The notes under the pieces are model-generated. The model saw nothing but the letters and a program-made list of their open reading frames with translations. It did no database searches and was not told where the DNA came from. From NCBI GenBank assembly GCA_041389495.1, contig JAWKRT010000002.1, positions 62,001 to 126,000 on the forward strand: 64,000 nucleotides of DNA, in the 5' to 3' direction. Position 1 is the first letter of the stretch; every line of letters starts with the position of its first letter. A program made the position numbers and the translations under genes. Positions 7,786-16,692 of this stretch are shown piece after piece. This DNA comes from Myxococcota bacterium (lineage in GTDB: Bacteria; Myxococcota_A; UBA9160; UBA4427).

Positions 7786-8513
7786 CGGCGCCGCGCGCCG
7801 AGGGCGAGCGGCTCGCTCGCGCCGGCGAGCCACCAGCGCGCGAGCTCGAGGGCCTGCGGCCAGGCGAGCGGTGCGCTGCGCTCGGGGGCCGCGGCCGCGC
7901 CACCGGGTGCGATGCGCAGGCCGATCGCGTCGGGGTCCGCGTCGTCGGCGCGTCGCAGCAGGAACGAGACGGCGTAGGCGCTGGCCGGCTCGTCGACGAG
8001 CGGCAGCAGGCGCGGCGGCAGCGGCTCGTCGGCGATCGTGACGAGCACGGCGGCGCCCGGTGCGCGCTCCATGTGGGCGAGCGCCTCGATCCACGCGCAC
8101 GCGCACGTGTCGGCTTCGCCCGCGAGCGAGCTCGACGCCTCGCGGTTGCCCGCGGCGATCGAGTAGAGCCCGGCCTGCGCGTTGTGCACCGAGTGGCTGA
8201 ACTGCATCGGCGACACGGGCTCGCCGCCCGTGATGCTCGCGAGGATCTGCACGGCGACGTGGATCGCGCCGTGCCGCGACGCGAACACCGTGCGGACGTC
8301 GGCGCGCAGCGTCTCGCCGCAGGCCTCGAAGGCGCTGCGGAGCATCATCTTCGTGAGGCGCGTGCAGCGGCGGCGGACCGCCGCGGGGATGAACGGGATC
8401 TCGGGCGCGCCCTCGTGCGCGAGCGGGTGCGGCGCGCGCGCCCACGCCTCCCAGCTCGCGCGCGTCTCGAGCCCGGGCGACCACGCGGCGAAGCCGTCGA
8501 TGCGCGCGCGCAT
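7737..8513 (-). CDS. Beta-ketoacyl synthase-like chain-length-factor partner (ApeC type)
   Basis: A 258-residue protein of the short Ketoacyl-synt_2 family. FSHSVHNAQAGLYSIAAG and CACAWIEAL are typical of the KS-like partner subunits of aryl-polyene systems, which match only the N-terminal half of a ketosynthase and lack its full catalytic triad. Such proteins pair with the full KS and set chain length. It starts just 1 base after the stop of that KS gene (8515-9741) on the same strand, so the two are almost certainly co-translated. Its 3' end overlaps the convergent acyltransferase gene by 49 bases. Confidence 0.82.
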   Translation of the reverse strand: MRARIDGFAAWSPGLETRASWEAWARAPHPLAHEGAPEIPFIPAAVRRRCTRLTKMMLRSAFEACGETLRADVRTVFASRHGAIHVAVQILASITGGEPVSPMQFSHSVHNAQAGLYSIAAGNREASSSLAGEADTCACAWIEALAHMERAPGAAVLVTIADEPLPPRLLPLVDEPASAYAVSFLLRRADDADPDAIGLRIAPGGAAAAPERSAPLAWPQALELARWWLAGASEPLALGARRRYVFERGGEPAPPSPQ

Positions 8514-8514
8514 G

Positions 8515-9741
8515 CTAGGCGCTCCCCGCGGCCGCGTCCTCGCGCAGGACGAGCGTGCAGTTGTTGCCGCCGAAGCCGAAGGAGTTGGTCATCAGCGCGG
8601 CGGGCGCGCTCGCGTCGACGCGCGCCTCGCCGCCCGGCGGCGGCGCGTCGACGAGCCGGATGGGCGCGAGCGCGGGATCGCGCTCGCCGTCGAAGACGTG
8701 CGGCGGGAGCGGCAGCGAACGGCCGCGGCGGTGCGCGAGCGCGAGCCAGCAGAAGGCGAGCTCGGTCGCGCCCGCGGCGCCGAGCGTGTGGCCGACGAGC
8801 GACTTCGTCGAGCTGCACGGCACGCTGGCGCCGAGCACGTCGGCGACCGCGCGGCTCTCCATCGCGTCGTTCAGCTGCGTCGCCGTGCCGTGCAGGTTGA
8901 GATAGGCGATCGCGCTCGGCGTGAGGCCCGCGTCGGCGAGCGCGCCGCGCATCGAGGCCGCCGCGCCCGCGCCGTCGGGATCGGGCGCCGACATGTGGTG
9001 CGCCTCGCTCGACTCGCCCACGCCCGCGAGCTGGATGCCGCCGCGCGCGCGCGTCACGAGGAAGACGGCCGCGCCCTCGCCGAGGGTGAGGCCGCTGCGG
9101 TTGCGGCTCATCGGGTTGCACGGCCGGTCGGAGATGGCCTGGAGCGACGCGAAGCCGTTCATCGTGAGCCCGCAGAGCGAGTCGGAGCCGCCGGCGACGA
9201 CGGCGTCGCACAGGCCGAGGCGCAGGAGCGAGCGCGCGGTCGCGAAGGCGCGCGCGCTCGACGAGCACGCGGTCGACAGCGTGAGCGAGGGGCCGCCGAG
9301 CCCGAGCCACTCGGCGACGAACCCCGCCGTGCCGCCGAGCTCGAGCTGCGGGTAGCGGAACTGCTTCGGCAGCGCGCCCGCGGGCCCCGCGCGCGCGATC
9401 GCCTCCTCGCACTCCGCGCTCCCCGACGTGCTCGTCCCCATCACGACGGCGATGCGCTCGCTCCCGAACGCGGCGATCGCGTCGCGCACCGGAGTCTCGA
9501 TCTCCTCGAGCGCCGCCAGCGTGAAGGCGTTGTTGCGGCAGTCGTAGTCGGCGAGGGCGGCCGGGATCTTCGGCAGGTCGACGTCGACCGAGGCGACGAA
9601 CATCGGTCGCGTGCGCGGCAGGTCGTCGCGCCGCCGCAGCGCGCTCGCGTCGCCGGCCGCGACGCGTCGCCACACGGTCTCGCAGCCGCGGCCGAGCGCG
9701 TTGACGATGCCGAGCGCCTCGAGGCGACAGCCGTCCTGCAT
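8515..9741 (-). CDS. 3-oxoacyl-ACP synthase (aryl-polyene-type ketosynthase)
   Basis: A 408-residue condensing enzyme with the complete triad: Cys159 in LSTACSSSARAF, His284 in LNLHGTATQLND, and Lys313/His318 in STKSLVGHTLGAAGA. It elongates the acyl-ACP chain with malonyl units by decarboxylative Claisen condensation. I chose ATG 9741 because CGAGGAGGCG lies about 11 bases upstream and the protein then starts right at LEALGIVNALGRG, the normal N-terminus. An upstream ATG at 9822 would add 27 Arg/Gly-rich residues. It forms an operon with the chain-length-factor gene and is divergent from the halogenase gene, leaving a 217-base shared control region. Confidence 0.9.
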   Translation of the reverse strand: MQDGCRLEALGIVNALGRGCETVWRRVAAGDASALRRRDDLPRTRPMFVASVDVDLPKIPAALADYDCRNNAFTLAALEEIETPVRDAIAAFGSERIAVVMGTSTSGSAECEEAIARAGPAGALPKQFRYPQLELGGTAGFVAEWLGLGGPSLTLSTACSSSARAFATARSLLRLGLCDAVVAGGSDSLCGLTMNGFASLQAISDRPCNPMSRNRSGLTLGEGAAVFLVTRARGGIQLAGVGESSEAHHMSAPDPDGAGAAASMRGALADAGLTPSAIAYLNLHGTATQLNDAMESRAVADVLGASVPCSSTKSLVGHTLGAAGATELAFCWLALAHRRGRSLPLPPHVFDGERDPALAPIRLVDAPPPGGEARVDASAPAALMTNSFGFGGNNCTLVLREDAAAGSA

Positions 9742-9958
9742 CGCGTCGTACGCCTCCTCGTGCGGCCCTTCGTCTCCGCGAGCGCGGGAGCCGGGCCCGC
9801 CGCGCCGCGAATCGTGGCGCATCGCGCGCGGCGCATTCACACTACCCCGAAGCGCGTGCGGACGGAACGAGGCGGCGGGAGCCCGGCTCCGGCGGCGCGC
9901 GGTACGGGGCTCGGGACGGGACCCGCGCGATCCCCACTCCCCGCGCTCCTCAGGATGG

Positions 9959-11545
9959 ATGGGCGATCCGGACGTGCAAGCGGCGCGACTCGACGTGGCG
10001 ATCATCGGAGGCGGGATGGCGGGCGGCACGCTCGCGCGCCAGCTCGCGCTGCGCATGCCCGACCTCCACGTCGGCGTCTTCGAGCGCACCGACGAGGCGC
10101 CGCACAAGCTCGGCGAGTCGATGGTCGAGCTCTCGTCGAACTACTTCGTGCGCAAGCTCGGGCTCTCGTCCTACCTCTACGATCGCCAGTACCCGAAGAA
10201 CGGGCTGCGCTTCTTCTTCGACTCGCCGTCGCTCGACCAGCCGCTCGCCGCGATGAGCGAGATCGGGAGCGAGGCGCTCCCCTTCCATCCGGCCTTCCAG
10301 ATCGATCGCGCGACGCTCGACGCCGACCTGCGCGCCATGAACGCGCGCGCGGGCGTGCGCGTGCGCACGGGCGTGCGCGTGCACGACGTCGCGCTCGGAG
10401 AGGGGGGCGAGCCGCACCGCTTCACCGCGACGGGGCGCGACGGCGCGGAACGCTTCGAGGCGCGCTGGCTGCTCGACGCGAGCGGGCGCACGCGCGTCGT
10501 CGCGAAGCTGCGCGGGCTCCACGAGCCGGAGCCCGGGCTCGCGAACGCCTCGGCGTGGGGTCGCTTCGAGGGCGTGGCCGACGTCGACGCGCTCGGCGAC
10601 GGCGCCTTCCGCGAGCGCGTGCGTCACACGACGCGGCGTCTCTCGACGCTCCACTTCCTGCGCGAGGGTGCATGGGTGTGGCTCATCCCGCTGCGCGGCG
10701 GCGTCACGAGCGTGGGCATCGTGTGCGAGGCCGCGCGCTGGCGGCCCGAGTGGCGCACGCCGGAGGGGCTCCTCGGCATGCTGCGCGAGCAGCGCGCGCT
10801 CGCCGAGCTGCTCGCGGACGCGAAGGCCGTCGACACGGGCGCGTACGCGCGGCTCGCGTATCGCACGAAGCGCTTCTTCTCGCGCGACCGCTGGGGGTGC
10901 ACGGGCGAGTCCGCCTGCTTCACCGACCCGTTCTACAGCCCGGGCGCCGACTTCATCGCGCTCGAGAACGACATGCTCTGCGACCTCGTCGAGCGCGACC
11001 GCGCGGGCGAATCGCTCGACGCCGTCGGCGCGCGCGCCGACCTGTACGACGCGTTCATGCGCATGCGACAGGAGGCCGCGCTGCGCCTGTACCGCGGGCA
11101 GTACGGGCTGCTCGGCTCCTACGAGCTGTGCAAGCTCAAGTGGGACAACGACGTCGGCGCCTACTACAACCTCTGGGTCGACGCGTACATGCGCGATCTG
11201 CACCTCGACGAGGCGTGGCTCCGCGGCCAGCTCGCGCAGCAGCCCTTCGTGCTGCGCGCGCTCGACAACTTCGCGGCGCTGTTCGCGAAGGTCGAGGCGG
11301 AGGTGCGTCGCCGCGGCGCCTATCACGCGCGCAACGCGGGCGAGTGGAACAACGGGCGCGACTGCCTGTGGTTCATGGGCGAGGTGGGTCAGCCGCGCGA
11401 CGAGGCGCGCGTGCTGGCGCTGACCGAGGAGATCTTCCAGCGCGTCTTCGCGCGCGCGGCGGCGCTCCACGACGAGGGGCGGGCGCCCGCGTCGCGCCCG
11501 CCGCGCGCACTCGCGTCGTTCCTGGGGCCGAAGCCGCTCCTGTAG
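9959..11545 (+). CDS. FAD-dependent halogenase (tryptophan-halogenase-like)
   Basis: A 528-residue flavoprotein. Residues 13-25 hold the FAD-binding VAIIGGGMAGGTLA, and Trp239-Val-Trp241-Leu-Ile-Pro244 gives the WxWxIP signature that separates flavin-dependent halogenases from related monooxygenases. A second halogenase-like piece, FTDPFYSPGAD (FxxPxxSxG pattern), lies near residue 325. Such enzymes use reduced FAD and O2 to make hypohalous acid and chlorinate or brominate an activated aromatic ring; a partner flavin reductase is not seen here. With the lyase, KS and ACP genes around it, the likely target is the aryl head of the polyene, as in xanthomonadins and flexirubins. ATG 9959 places the FAD motif at the usual distance. 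Confidence 0.85.
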   Translation: MGDPDVQAARLDVAIIGGGMAGGTLARQLALRMPDLHVGVFERTDEAPHKLGESMVELSSNYFVRKLGLSSYLYDRQYPKNGLRFFFDSPSLDQPLAAMSEIGSEALPFHPAFQIDRATLDADLRAMNARAGVRVRTGVRVHDVALGEGGEPHRFTATGRDGAERFEARWLLDASGRTRVVAKLRGLHEPEPGLANASAWGRFEGVADVDALGDGAFRERVRHTTRRLSTLHFLREGAWVWLIPLRGGVTSVGIVCEAARWRPEWRTPEGLLGMLREQRALAELLADAKAVDTGAYARLAYRTKRFFSRDRWGCTGESACFTDPFYSPGADFIALENDMLCDLVERDRAGESLDAVGARADLYDAFMRMRQEAALRLYRGQYGLLGSYELCKLKWDNDVGAYYNLWVDAYMRDLHLDEAWLRGQLAQQPFVLRALDNFAALFAKVEAEVRRRGAYHARNAGEWNNGRDCLWFMGEVGQPRDEARVLALTEEIFQRVFARAAALHDEGRAPASRPPRALASFLGPKPLL

Positions 11546-11593
11546 GATGCGCGACGCCGCCGCGGGCGGCGCGCCGGGGTTGGGATCCGCGAC

Positions 11594-12481
11594 GTGAAGG
11601 CGAACGGGACGGGACGATCGGGAGGGGCCGCGCACGGCGTCGCGCGCGAGCGCGCCGATGCGCCGTCGCGCAGTGGGCCGGGCTCCGCGCTCGCGCGCGC
11701 GGCGTCGCGGGCGTGGCGCTTCGCGGCGACGGGCGTCGGGCTTCCCGCGTTCTACCTGGTCGCGTTCGCCGTCGGGCTCACGCTCGCGCCGTACGCGCTG
11801 CTCCGCTTCCGCCGCAACCGCGCGCTCGCGGCGATCTGGCTGCGGACGCGCTTCTGCGCCTTCTACCGGCTCTACTTCCGCGCGATCGAGGCGGCCGGCG
11901 TGATGACCTACCGCGTCGAGGGCGCCGAGCGCCTGCGGGCGCCGAACGCGCTCGTCGTCGCGAACCATCCGACGGCCCTCGACGCGGTGGCCGTGCTGGC
12001 GTGCACGACCTCGGCGCTCTGCGTCACGAAGAAGGAAGACTGGTGGAATCCGACGCTGCGCATCGCGCTCGATGCGTCGCAGATGATCCCGAACACGGGC
12101 GGGCGCGACGTCGTCGCGCGCTCGGTCGCGGCGCTCCGCGGCGGCGAGACGCTGGTGCTGTTCCCGGAAGGCACGCGCTCGCCGGCCGGCGGCAAGCACC
12201 CGTTCCGGCGCGGCGCCGCGCACGTCGCGCTCGAGGCGCGGCGCGACGTGCTGCCGGTGCTCGTCACCTGCACGCCGCCCGTGCTCGGCAAGCGCCAGCG
12301 CTGGTGGCGCATCCCGCCGCGCGCGTTCGAGCTTCGGCTGCGCGTGCTCGACCCGGTGCCGATCGCCGACTACGCGCGCGCCGACCTCCCGACGCCGCTC
12401 GCGGCGCGCATGCTGACGCGCGCGCTCGACGAGCTGTTCGCGAAGGAGCTGCAGCGCGCGCTCGGGGAGAGCGCGTCGTGA
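11594..12481 (+). CDS. PlsC-type 1-acylglycerol-3-phosphate O-acyltransferase homologue
   Basis: A 295-residue membrane-bound acyltransferase with GTG start, 48 bases after the halogenase. Motif I is NHPTALD (NHX4D) and motif III is LFPEGTRSPAGG; a hydrophobic segment lies at about residues 45-70. The family moves an acyl chain onto lysophosphatidate or another glycerol/sugar acceptor. It is distinct from the LpxL-type enzyme at 6802-7785, so the cluster has two acyl-attachment enzymes of different fold. Its stop overlaps the ACP start (GTGA), implying translational coupling and probably direct use of that ACP-bound chain. A 40-residue Gly/Ala/Arg-rich N-terminal extension is of doubtful importance. 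Confidence 0.85.
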   Translation: MKANGTGRSGGAAHGVARERADAPSRSGPGSALARAASRAWRFAATGVGLPAFYLVAFAVGLTLAPYALLRFRRNRALAAIWLRTRFCAFYRLYFRAIEAAGVMTYRVEGAERLRAPNALVVANHPTALDAVAVLACTTSALCVTKKEDWWNPTLRIALDASQMIPNTGGRDVVARSVAALRGGETLVLFPEGTRSPAGGKHPFRRGAAHVALEARRDVLPVLVTCTPPVLGKRQRWWRIPPRAFELRLRVLDPVPIADYARADLPTPLAARMLTRALDELFAKELQRALGESAS

Positions 12482-12765
12482 CGCGCGCGCCCGATCGCGC
12501 ACCCGACGGCACGCGCGCGCTCGAGGTCGTGCGCACCGTGCTCGAGAGCGACTTCGGCATCGCGCGCGATCTCGTGGTGCCGGCGGCGCGCCTCGCCGAC
12601 GACCTCGACTTCGACAGCATCGACGCCGTCGACCTCGCCCATCGCCTCGAGGACGTCCTCGACATCGCGTTCGCCGACGACGTCTTCGAGCGCGTCGAGT
12701 GCGTGGGCGACATCGTGGCGCGCATCGACGAGTGCCTCGCGTCGCGCGAACGCGGCGACGCATGA
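12478..12765 (+). CDS. Acyl carrier protein (third of three)
   Basis: A 95-residue carrier protein. The GTG start overlaps the acyltransferase stop (GTGA) and its own stop overlaps the next ATG (ATGA), so three genes form one coupled unit. The phosphopantetheine Ser lies in DDLDFDSIDAVDLAHRLED, with an aspartate-rich lead typical of ACPs that meet aryl-polyene and fatty-acid-like enzymes. It is most likely the substrate carrier for the fused ligase/dehydratase protein directly downstream or the acyltransferase upstream. Confidence 0.9.
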   Translation: MTRAPDRAPDGTRALEVVRTVLESDFGIARDLVVPAARLADDLDFDSIDAVDLAHRLEDVLDIAFADDVFERVECVGDIVARIDECLASRERGDA

Positions 12766-15629
12766 GCCTGCGCTTCACGAGCCTCGCCGACCTCGCGTGC
12801 AGTGGCCGCGAGGCGAGCGCTCCGGTCGCGTTCGCGCGCGCGGGAACGCCGGGCGGCGACGCGACGTTCGGCGACTTCGCGCGCGACGTCGGCCTCGCGG
12901 CGCACGCGCTCGAGGCCGCGGGCGTCGCGCCCGGCGCGCGCGTCGCGCTCTTCGAGGACGACCCGTACGCGTTCGCGACGGGCCTGTTCGGCGCCTGGCA
13001 TCGCGGCTGCGTCGTCGTCGTGCCGCCGAACGCGCAGCCCGGGGCGCGCGAGCGCCTGCGCGCGCGCGTCGCCGCGACGATGGGAGCGAACGAGCTCGCC
13101 GGCGACGGCGTCGCGCACGTCGCGCTGCCGGCGTCGCCTGCGCCGTCCGCGCGGCGCGCGGCCGCCGGCGCGGAGCTCTCGCGCCTCGCGCCGCTCGACC
13201 GCGAGGCGCCCGCGCTCGAGCTCACCACCTCGGGAACGACGGGGGAAGGCAAGGCGGCGACGAAGCGGCTTCGCCATCTCGACGACGAGGTCGCCGCGCT
13301 CGAGCGGGCCTTCGGCGCCGCGGTCGCGGGCGCGCGCGTGTACGCGACGGCGTCGCACCAGCACCTCTACGGGCTCCTCTTTCGCGTGCTCTGGCCGCTC
13401 GCGGCGGGTCGGGCGTTCTCGCGCGAGCGGCTCCTGCACGCGGAAGAGGTGCTGCCGCGACTCGCCGCGGAGCCGAAGAGCGTGCTCGCGAGCGTGCCCG
13501 CGCACCTCGCGCGGCTCGAGAGCGCGCTGCGCGCCGAGCGCTTCGCGGCCGTCGACTGCATCGTGTTCTCGTCGGGCGGCCCGCTCGGCGCCGAGACGGC
13601 GCGCGCGTTCGAGGCCGCACTCGGCGATGCGCCGATCGAGGTGTTCGGCTCGACCGAGACGGGCGGGGTCGGCCATCGCCGCCAGCGCGCGCGCGCCGCG
13701 GCCGCCGCAGGCGGCGTCGCGTGGACGCCGTTTCCCGGCGTCGAGCTCGCCGTCGACGCGGCGACCGAGCAGCTGTGCGTGCGCTCGCCCGCGGTGAGCG
13801 AGGGCGGGCCCACGGGCTTCCGGATGGGCGACCGCGCGCGCATCGACGCCGACGGCCGCTTCCACGTGCTCGGCCGCGCCGATCGCGTGCTGAAGATCGG
13901 CGCCAAGCGGCTCGCCCTCCCCGAGATGGAGGAGCGGCTGCGCGCGCATCCGGCGGTCGCGCGCGCGGCGCTCGCGGGCGTCGAGCAGGCGGGGCAGGAG
14001 CGCGTCGGTGCGGTGATCGTTCCGAGCGCGGAGGGCGAGCGGCGCATCGCGGCGGGCGGGCGCGCGGCGCTCGGCCGCGAGCTCGCCGACCACCTCGCGC
14101 GCGACTTCGACCGCGTGCTCGTGCCGCGCGTCTTCCGCTACGTGCGCGCGCTGCCGGAGGACGCGCAGGGCAAGACGCCGGCCGCGGCGCTGCGCGCGCT
14201 CTTCGAGCAGCGACCCGAGGACGTCGAGTCCGTGCTCGCGCTCGCGCCCGCCGTCGCGGCGCGCGCGGCGGACAGCGCCGCGGCTCGGGGTGGCGACGCC
14301 GCGCCGCGGGTCGAGGACGAGCGGCGGGGTGAGGACGCAGGCGTCGACTGGCTCGAGCGCACGCTCGCGCTCGACGCGCGGGTCGCCGTCGTCGACGGGC
14401 ACTTTCCCGGTGCGCCGCTCGTCCCGGGCGTCGCCGCGCTCGCGTGGGCGGCGGACGCCGCGGCCGACCTGCTCGGCGGCGGCGCGACCGGAGGCGAGGT
14501 GCTCGCGGTCGAGCGGGTCGAGGCGCTCAAGCTCGCGAGCCCGATCGAGCCGCCGGCGCGCGTGCGGCTGCGCGTCGAGCGCAGGCGTGCGAACGGGGCG
14601 GCGCCGCGCGCCGCGGGCGATGCGCCTTGGCGCGTCGCGTTCCGGATCGTCGAGGAGCCGGCGCCCGAGAGCGCGGGCGGGCTCGGCGCCGCGGGCGCGG
14701 ACGGTGCCGCGGGCGCAGACGGCGCGCGCGAGCTCGCGAGCGGCCGCGTCTACCTCGGTCCCGCGGCCGACGCTCCGACGCATCGCTGGCCGCGCATCCG
14801 CCCCTGCCTGCTGATCCCGATCTACGACCACGGCGCGGAGATCGGCGACGTGCTCGAGGGGCTCGCGCGCTACGGGCTCGACTGCCTCGTCGTCGACGAC
14901 GGGAGTGGCGAAGCGACGCGCGAACGGCTCGATGCGCTCGCGGCCGCGCTTCCCTGGGTGCGCCTCCACCGACGCGCGCGCAACGGCGGTCGCGGCGCCG
15001 CGCTGCGCGATGGCTATGCGCTCGCGGGTCGGCTCGGGTTCACGCACGCGCTGCAGCTCGACGCCGACGGACAGCACGACGCGGGCGACGTCCCGCGCAT
15101 GCTCGACGCCGCGAACGCGCACCCCGATGCGCTCGTGCTCGGCCGGCCGCTCTTCGACGCGAGCGCGCCGAAGAGCCGCCTCTACGGGCGCAAGGTGTCG
15201 CAGGTGTTCGTGTGGCTCGAGACGCTGTCGTTCGCGATCCGCGACCCGCTCTGCGGCTTCCGCTGCTTCCCGCTCGCGCCGACGCTCGAGCTGCTCGACC
15301 GACACCCGCTCGGCGACCGGATGGACTTCGACCCGGAGGTCGCCGTCCGGCTCGTCTGGCGCGGCGTGCCGGTCGTGAACGTCGCGACGCGCGTCGTCTA
15401 CCGCCCGGGTGGGCTCTCCCACTTCGAGCCCGTCGCGGATACGCTGCGCATCGCGCGCGCGCACTCGCAGCTCGTGTTCGGCATGCTGCCGCGCGCGCCG
15501 CTGCTGCTCGCGCGCGGCGCGTGGCGCGCGTTCGCGGACGCGGCGCCCACGGCGCCTGCGCGGGGCGGGCGGAGCGAGCGCGCCGGGCACCCGGCGGCGC
15601 CGCGCGAAGCGCGGGGGAGCGGCGGATGA
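12762..15629 (+). CDS. Three-domain fusion: AMP-ligase, hotdog dehydratase, family 2 glycosyltransferase
   Basis: One uninterrupted 955-residue protein with three enzyme modules. Residues 1-480 are an AMP-dependent ligase (LTTSGTTGEGKAATK near 155, GSTETGG near 295, catalytic Lys in GKTPAAAL near 470). Residues about 510-660 are a hotdog dehydratase with VDGHFPGAPLVPGVAAL. Residues about 680-930 are a GT2 glycosyltransferase with LIPIYDHG, VVDDGSGEAT and LDADGQHDAGD. In aryl-polyene clusters the ligase, the ApeI-type dehydratase and the glycosyltransferase part of ApeJ are, as I recall, consecutive separate genes in this order, so this looks like a colinear fusion. The start overlaps the ACP stop (ATGA) and the end overlaps fabG (ATGA). 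The linker near residues 485-515 and 640-670 is Ala/Gly/Asp-rich. The product may couple activation, dehydration and sugar transfer. Confidence 0.9.
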   Translation: MSLRFTSLADLACSGREASAPVAFARAGTPGGDATFGDFARDVGLAAHALEAAGVAPGARVALFEDDPYAFATGLFGAWHRGCVVVVPPNAQPGARERLRARVAATMGANELAGDGVAHVALPASPAPSARRAAAGAELSRLAPLDREAPALELTTSGTTGEGKAATKRLRHLDDEVAALERAFGAAVAGARVYATASHQHLYGLLFRVLWPLAAGRAFSRERLLHAEEVLPRLAAEPKSVLASVPAHLARLESALRAERFAAVDCIVFSSGGPLGAETARAFEAALGDAPIEVFGSTETGGVGHRRQRARAAAAAGGVAWTPFPGVELAVDAATEQLCVRSPAVSEGGPTGFRMGDRARIDADGRFHVLGRADRVLKIGAKRLALPEMEERLRAHPAVARAALAGVEQAGQERVGAVIVPSAEGERRIAAGGRAALGRELADHLARDFDRVLVPRVFRYVRALPEDAQGKTPAAALRALFEQRPEDVESVLALAPAVAARAADSAAARGGDAAPRVEDERRGEDAGVDWLERTLALDARVAVVDGHFPGAPLVPGVAALAWAADAAADLLGGGATGGEVLAVERVEALKLASPIEPPARVRLRVERRRANGAAPRAAGDAPWRVAFRIVEEPAPESAGGLGAAGADGAAGADGARELASGRVYLGPAADAPTHRWPRIRPCLLIPIYDHGAEIGDVLEGLARYGLDCLVVDDGSGEATRERLDALAAALPWVRLHRRARNGGRGAALRDGYALAGRLGFTHALQLDADGQHDAGDVPRMLDAANAHPDALVLGRPLFDASAPKSRLYGRKVSQVFVWLETLSFAIRDPLCGFRCFPLAPTLELLDRHPLGDRMDFDPEVAVRLVWRGVPVVNVATRVVYRPGGLSHFEPVADTLRIARAHSQLVFGMLPRAPLLLARGAWRAFADAAPTAPARGGRSERAGHPAAPREARGSGG

Positions 15630-16393
15630 GCAGCGAGCGGAGCGGCCCGGCATCGGCCAGCGGAGACGCGCCGCGGCGCGCGCTCGTCACGGGCGGGAGC
15701 CGCGGCATCGGTCGCGCCATCGCGCTCGCCCTCGGCGGTGCGGGCTTCGACGTCGCGGTCGCCTACCGCGCGCGCGCCGACGCGGCCGACGAGGTGTGCG
15801 CGCAGATCGCGGCGGGCGGCGGCCGCGCGCGCGCGCTCGCGCTCGACGTCGCCGATCGCGACGGCTGTGCGGCCGCGCTCGAGTCCGACATCGCGGCGCA
15901 CGGACCGTACTGGGGCGTCGTCTGCAACGCCGGCATCACGGCGGACGCCGCCTTCCCGGCGATGAAGCCCGCGCAGTGGGACGCCGTGCTCCGCACGAAC
16001 CTCGACGGCTTCTACAACGTGCTGCATCCCGTCGTGATGCCGATGGTGCGCGCGCGGGCGGGCGGCCGCATCGTGACGCTCTCGTCCGTGTCGGGCGTCG
16101 TCGGCAACCGCGGCCAGACGAACTACGCGGCCGCGAAGGCGGGCATCATCGCGGCCACCCGCTCGCTCGCATTCGAGCTCGCGAAGCGCGCGATCACGGT
16201 GAACAGCGTCGCGCCGGGGCTGATCGAGACCGACATGATCGAGGGCGCGCCGGTCGACGCGCTCCTCGCCGGCATCCCCATGCAGCGGCTCGGCCGCCCC
16301 GAGGAGGTCGCGGCGGTCGTCGCGTTCCTGTTCTCGGAGGGCGCCTCGTACGTCACCGGCCAGGTCGTCGGCGTGAACGGGGGCATGGCCTGA
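15626..16393 (+). CDS. 3-oxoacyl-ACP reductase (FabG-like SDR)
   Basis: A 255-residue classical short-chain dehydrogenase. Residues near 20 read TGGSRGIGRAIA (NAD(P)H binding), then CNAGITAD, the catalytic Ser in LSSVSGVVGNRG and the YAAAK Tyr/Lys pair; it ends in VTGQVVGVNGGMA, the usual FabG terminus. It reduces 3-ketoacyl-ACP to 3-hydroxyacyl-ACP with NADPH, the step before dehydration in polyene building. Its ATG overlaps the fusion protein stop (ATGA), making it the last gene of the coupled run ACP-fusion-FabG. It corresponds to the ApeQ-type reductase of aryl-polyene clusters. Confidence 0.92.
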   Translation: MSSERSGPASASGDAPRRALVTGGSRGIGRAIALALGGAGFDVAVAYRARADAADEVCAQIAAGGGRARALALDVADRDGCAAALESDIAAHGPYWGVVCNAGITADAAFPAMKPAQWDAVLRTNLDGFYNVLHPVVMPMVRARAGGRIVTLSSVSGVVGNRGQTNYAAAKAGIIAATRSLAFELAKRAITVNSVAPGLIETDMIEGAPVDALLAGIPMQRLGRPEEVAAVVAFLFSEGASYVTGQVVGVNGGMA

Positions 16394-16606
16394 CGGGTCG
16401 CGCAGGTGCGCGCGCGGTCGCTGCGGCCGCGCGGCATCCGGATTTCCACTGAGACATGCGCGCCCGAGCGCTGCTCGGGGCTTCTCACGCGCCCGGACGG
16501 GAACCCCGCACGGCGCCGATCGACGCCGATCGGGCCGTGCAATGGCCCCGTGCCGCGCGCGTTCGGCGCCACGGATTGCGTCCGAAGTGGAATTCGTGCG
16601 CCGGCG

Positions 16607-16636
16607 CTGAAGCTAGGCGGGTCGTCTGCCGATAAC
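16607..16636 (+). promoter_or_regulatory. Candidate sigma70-like promoter for the response regulator
   Basis: CTGAAG (16607-16612) and GATAAC (16631-16636) are separated by 18 bases. The match to TTGACA/TATAAT is partial (four of six at the -10). It would give a leader of about 145 bases before the ATG at 16787. Another AT-rich hexamer, TAATAC, lies at 16661-16666 without a good partner. Confidence 0.3.
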
Positions 16637-16692
16637 CGATGGCGAATTGCAGCCTCGGTGTAATACCTCGACCTCTACGGGAATGCCCCAAT

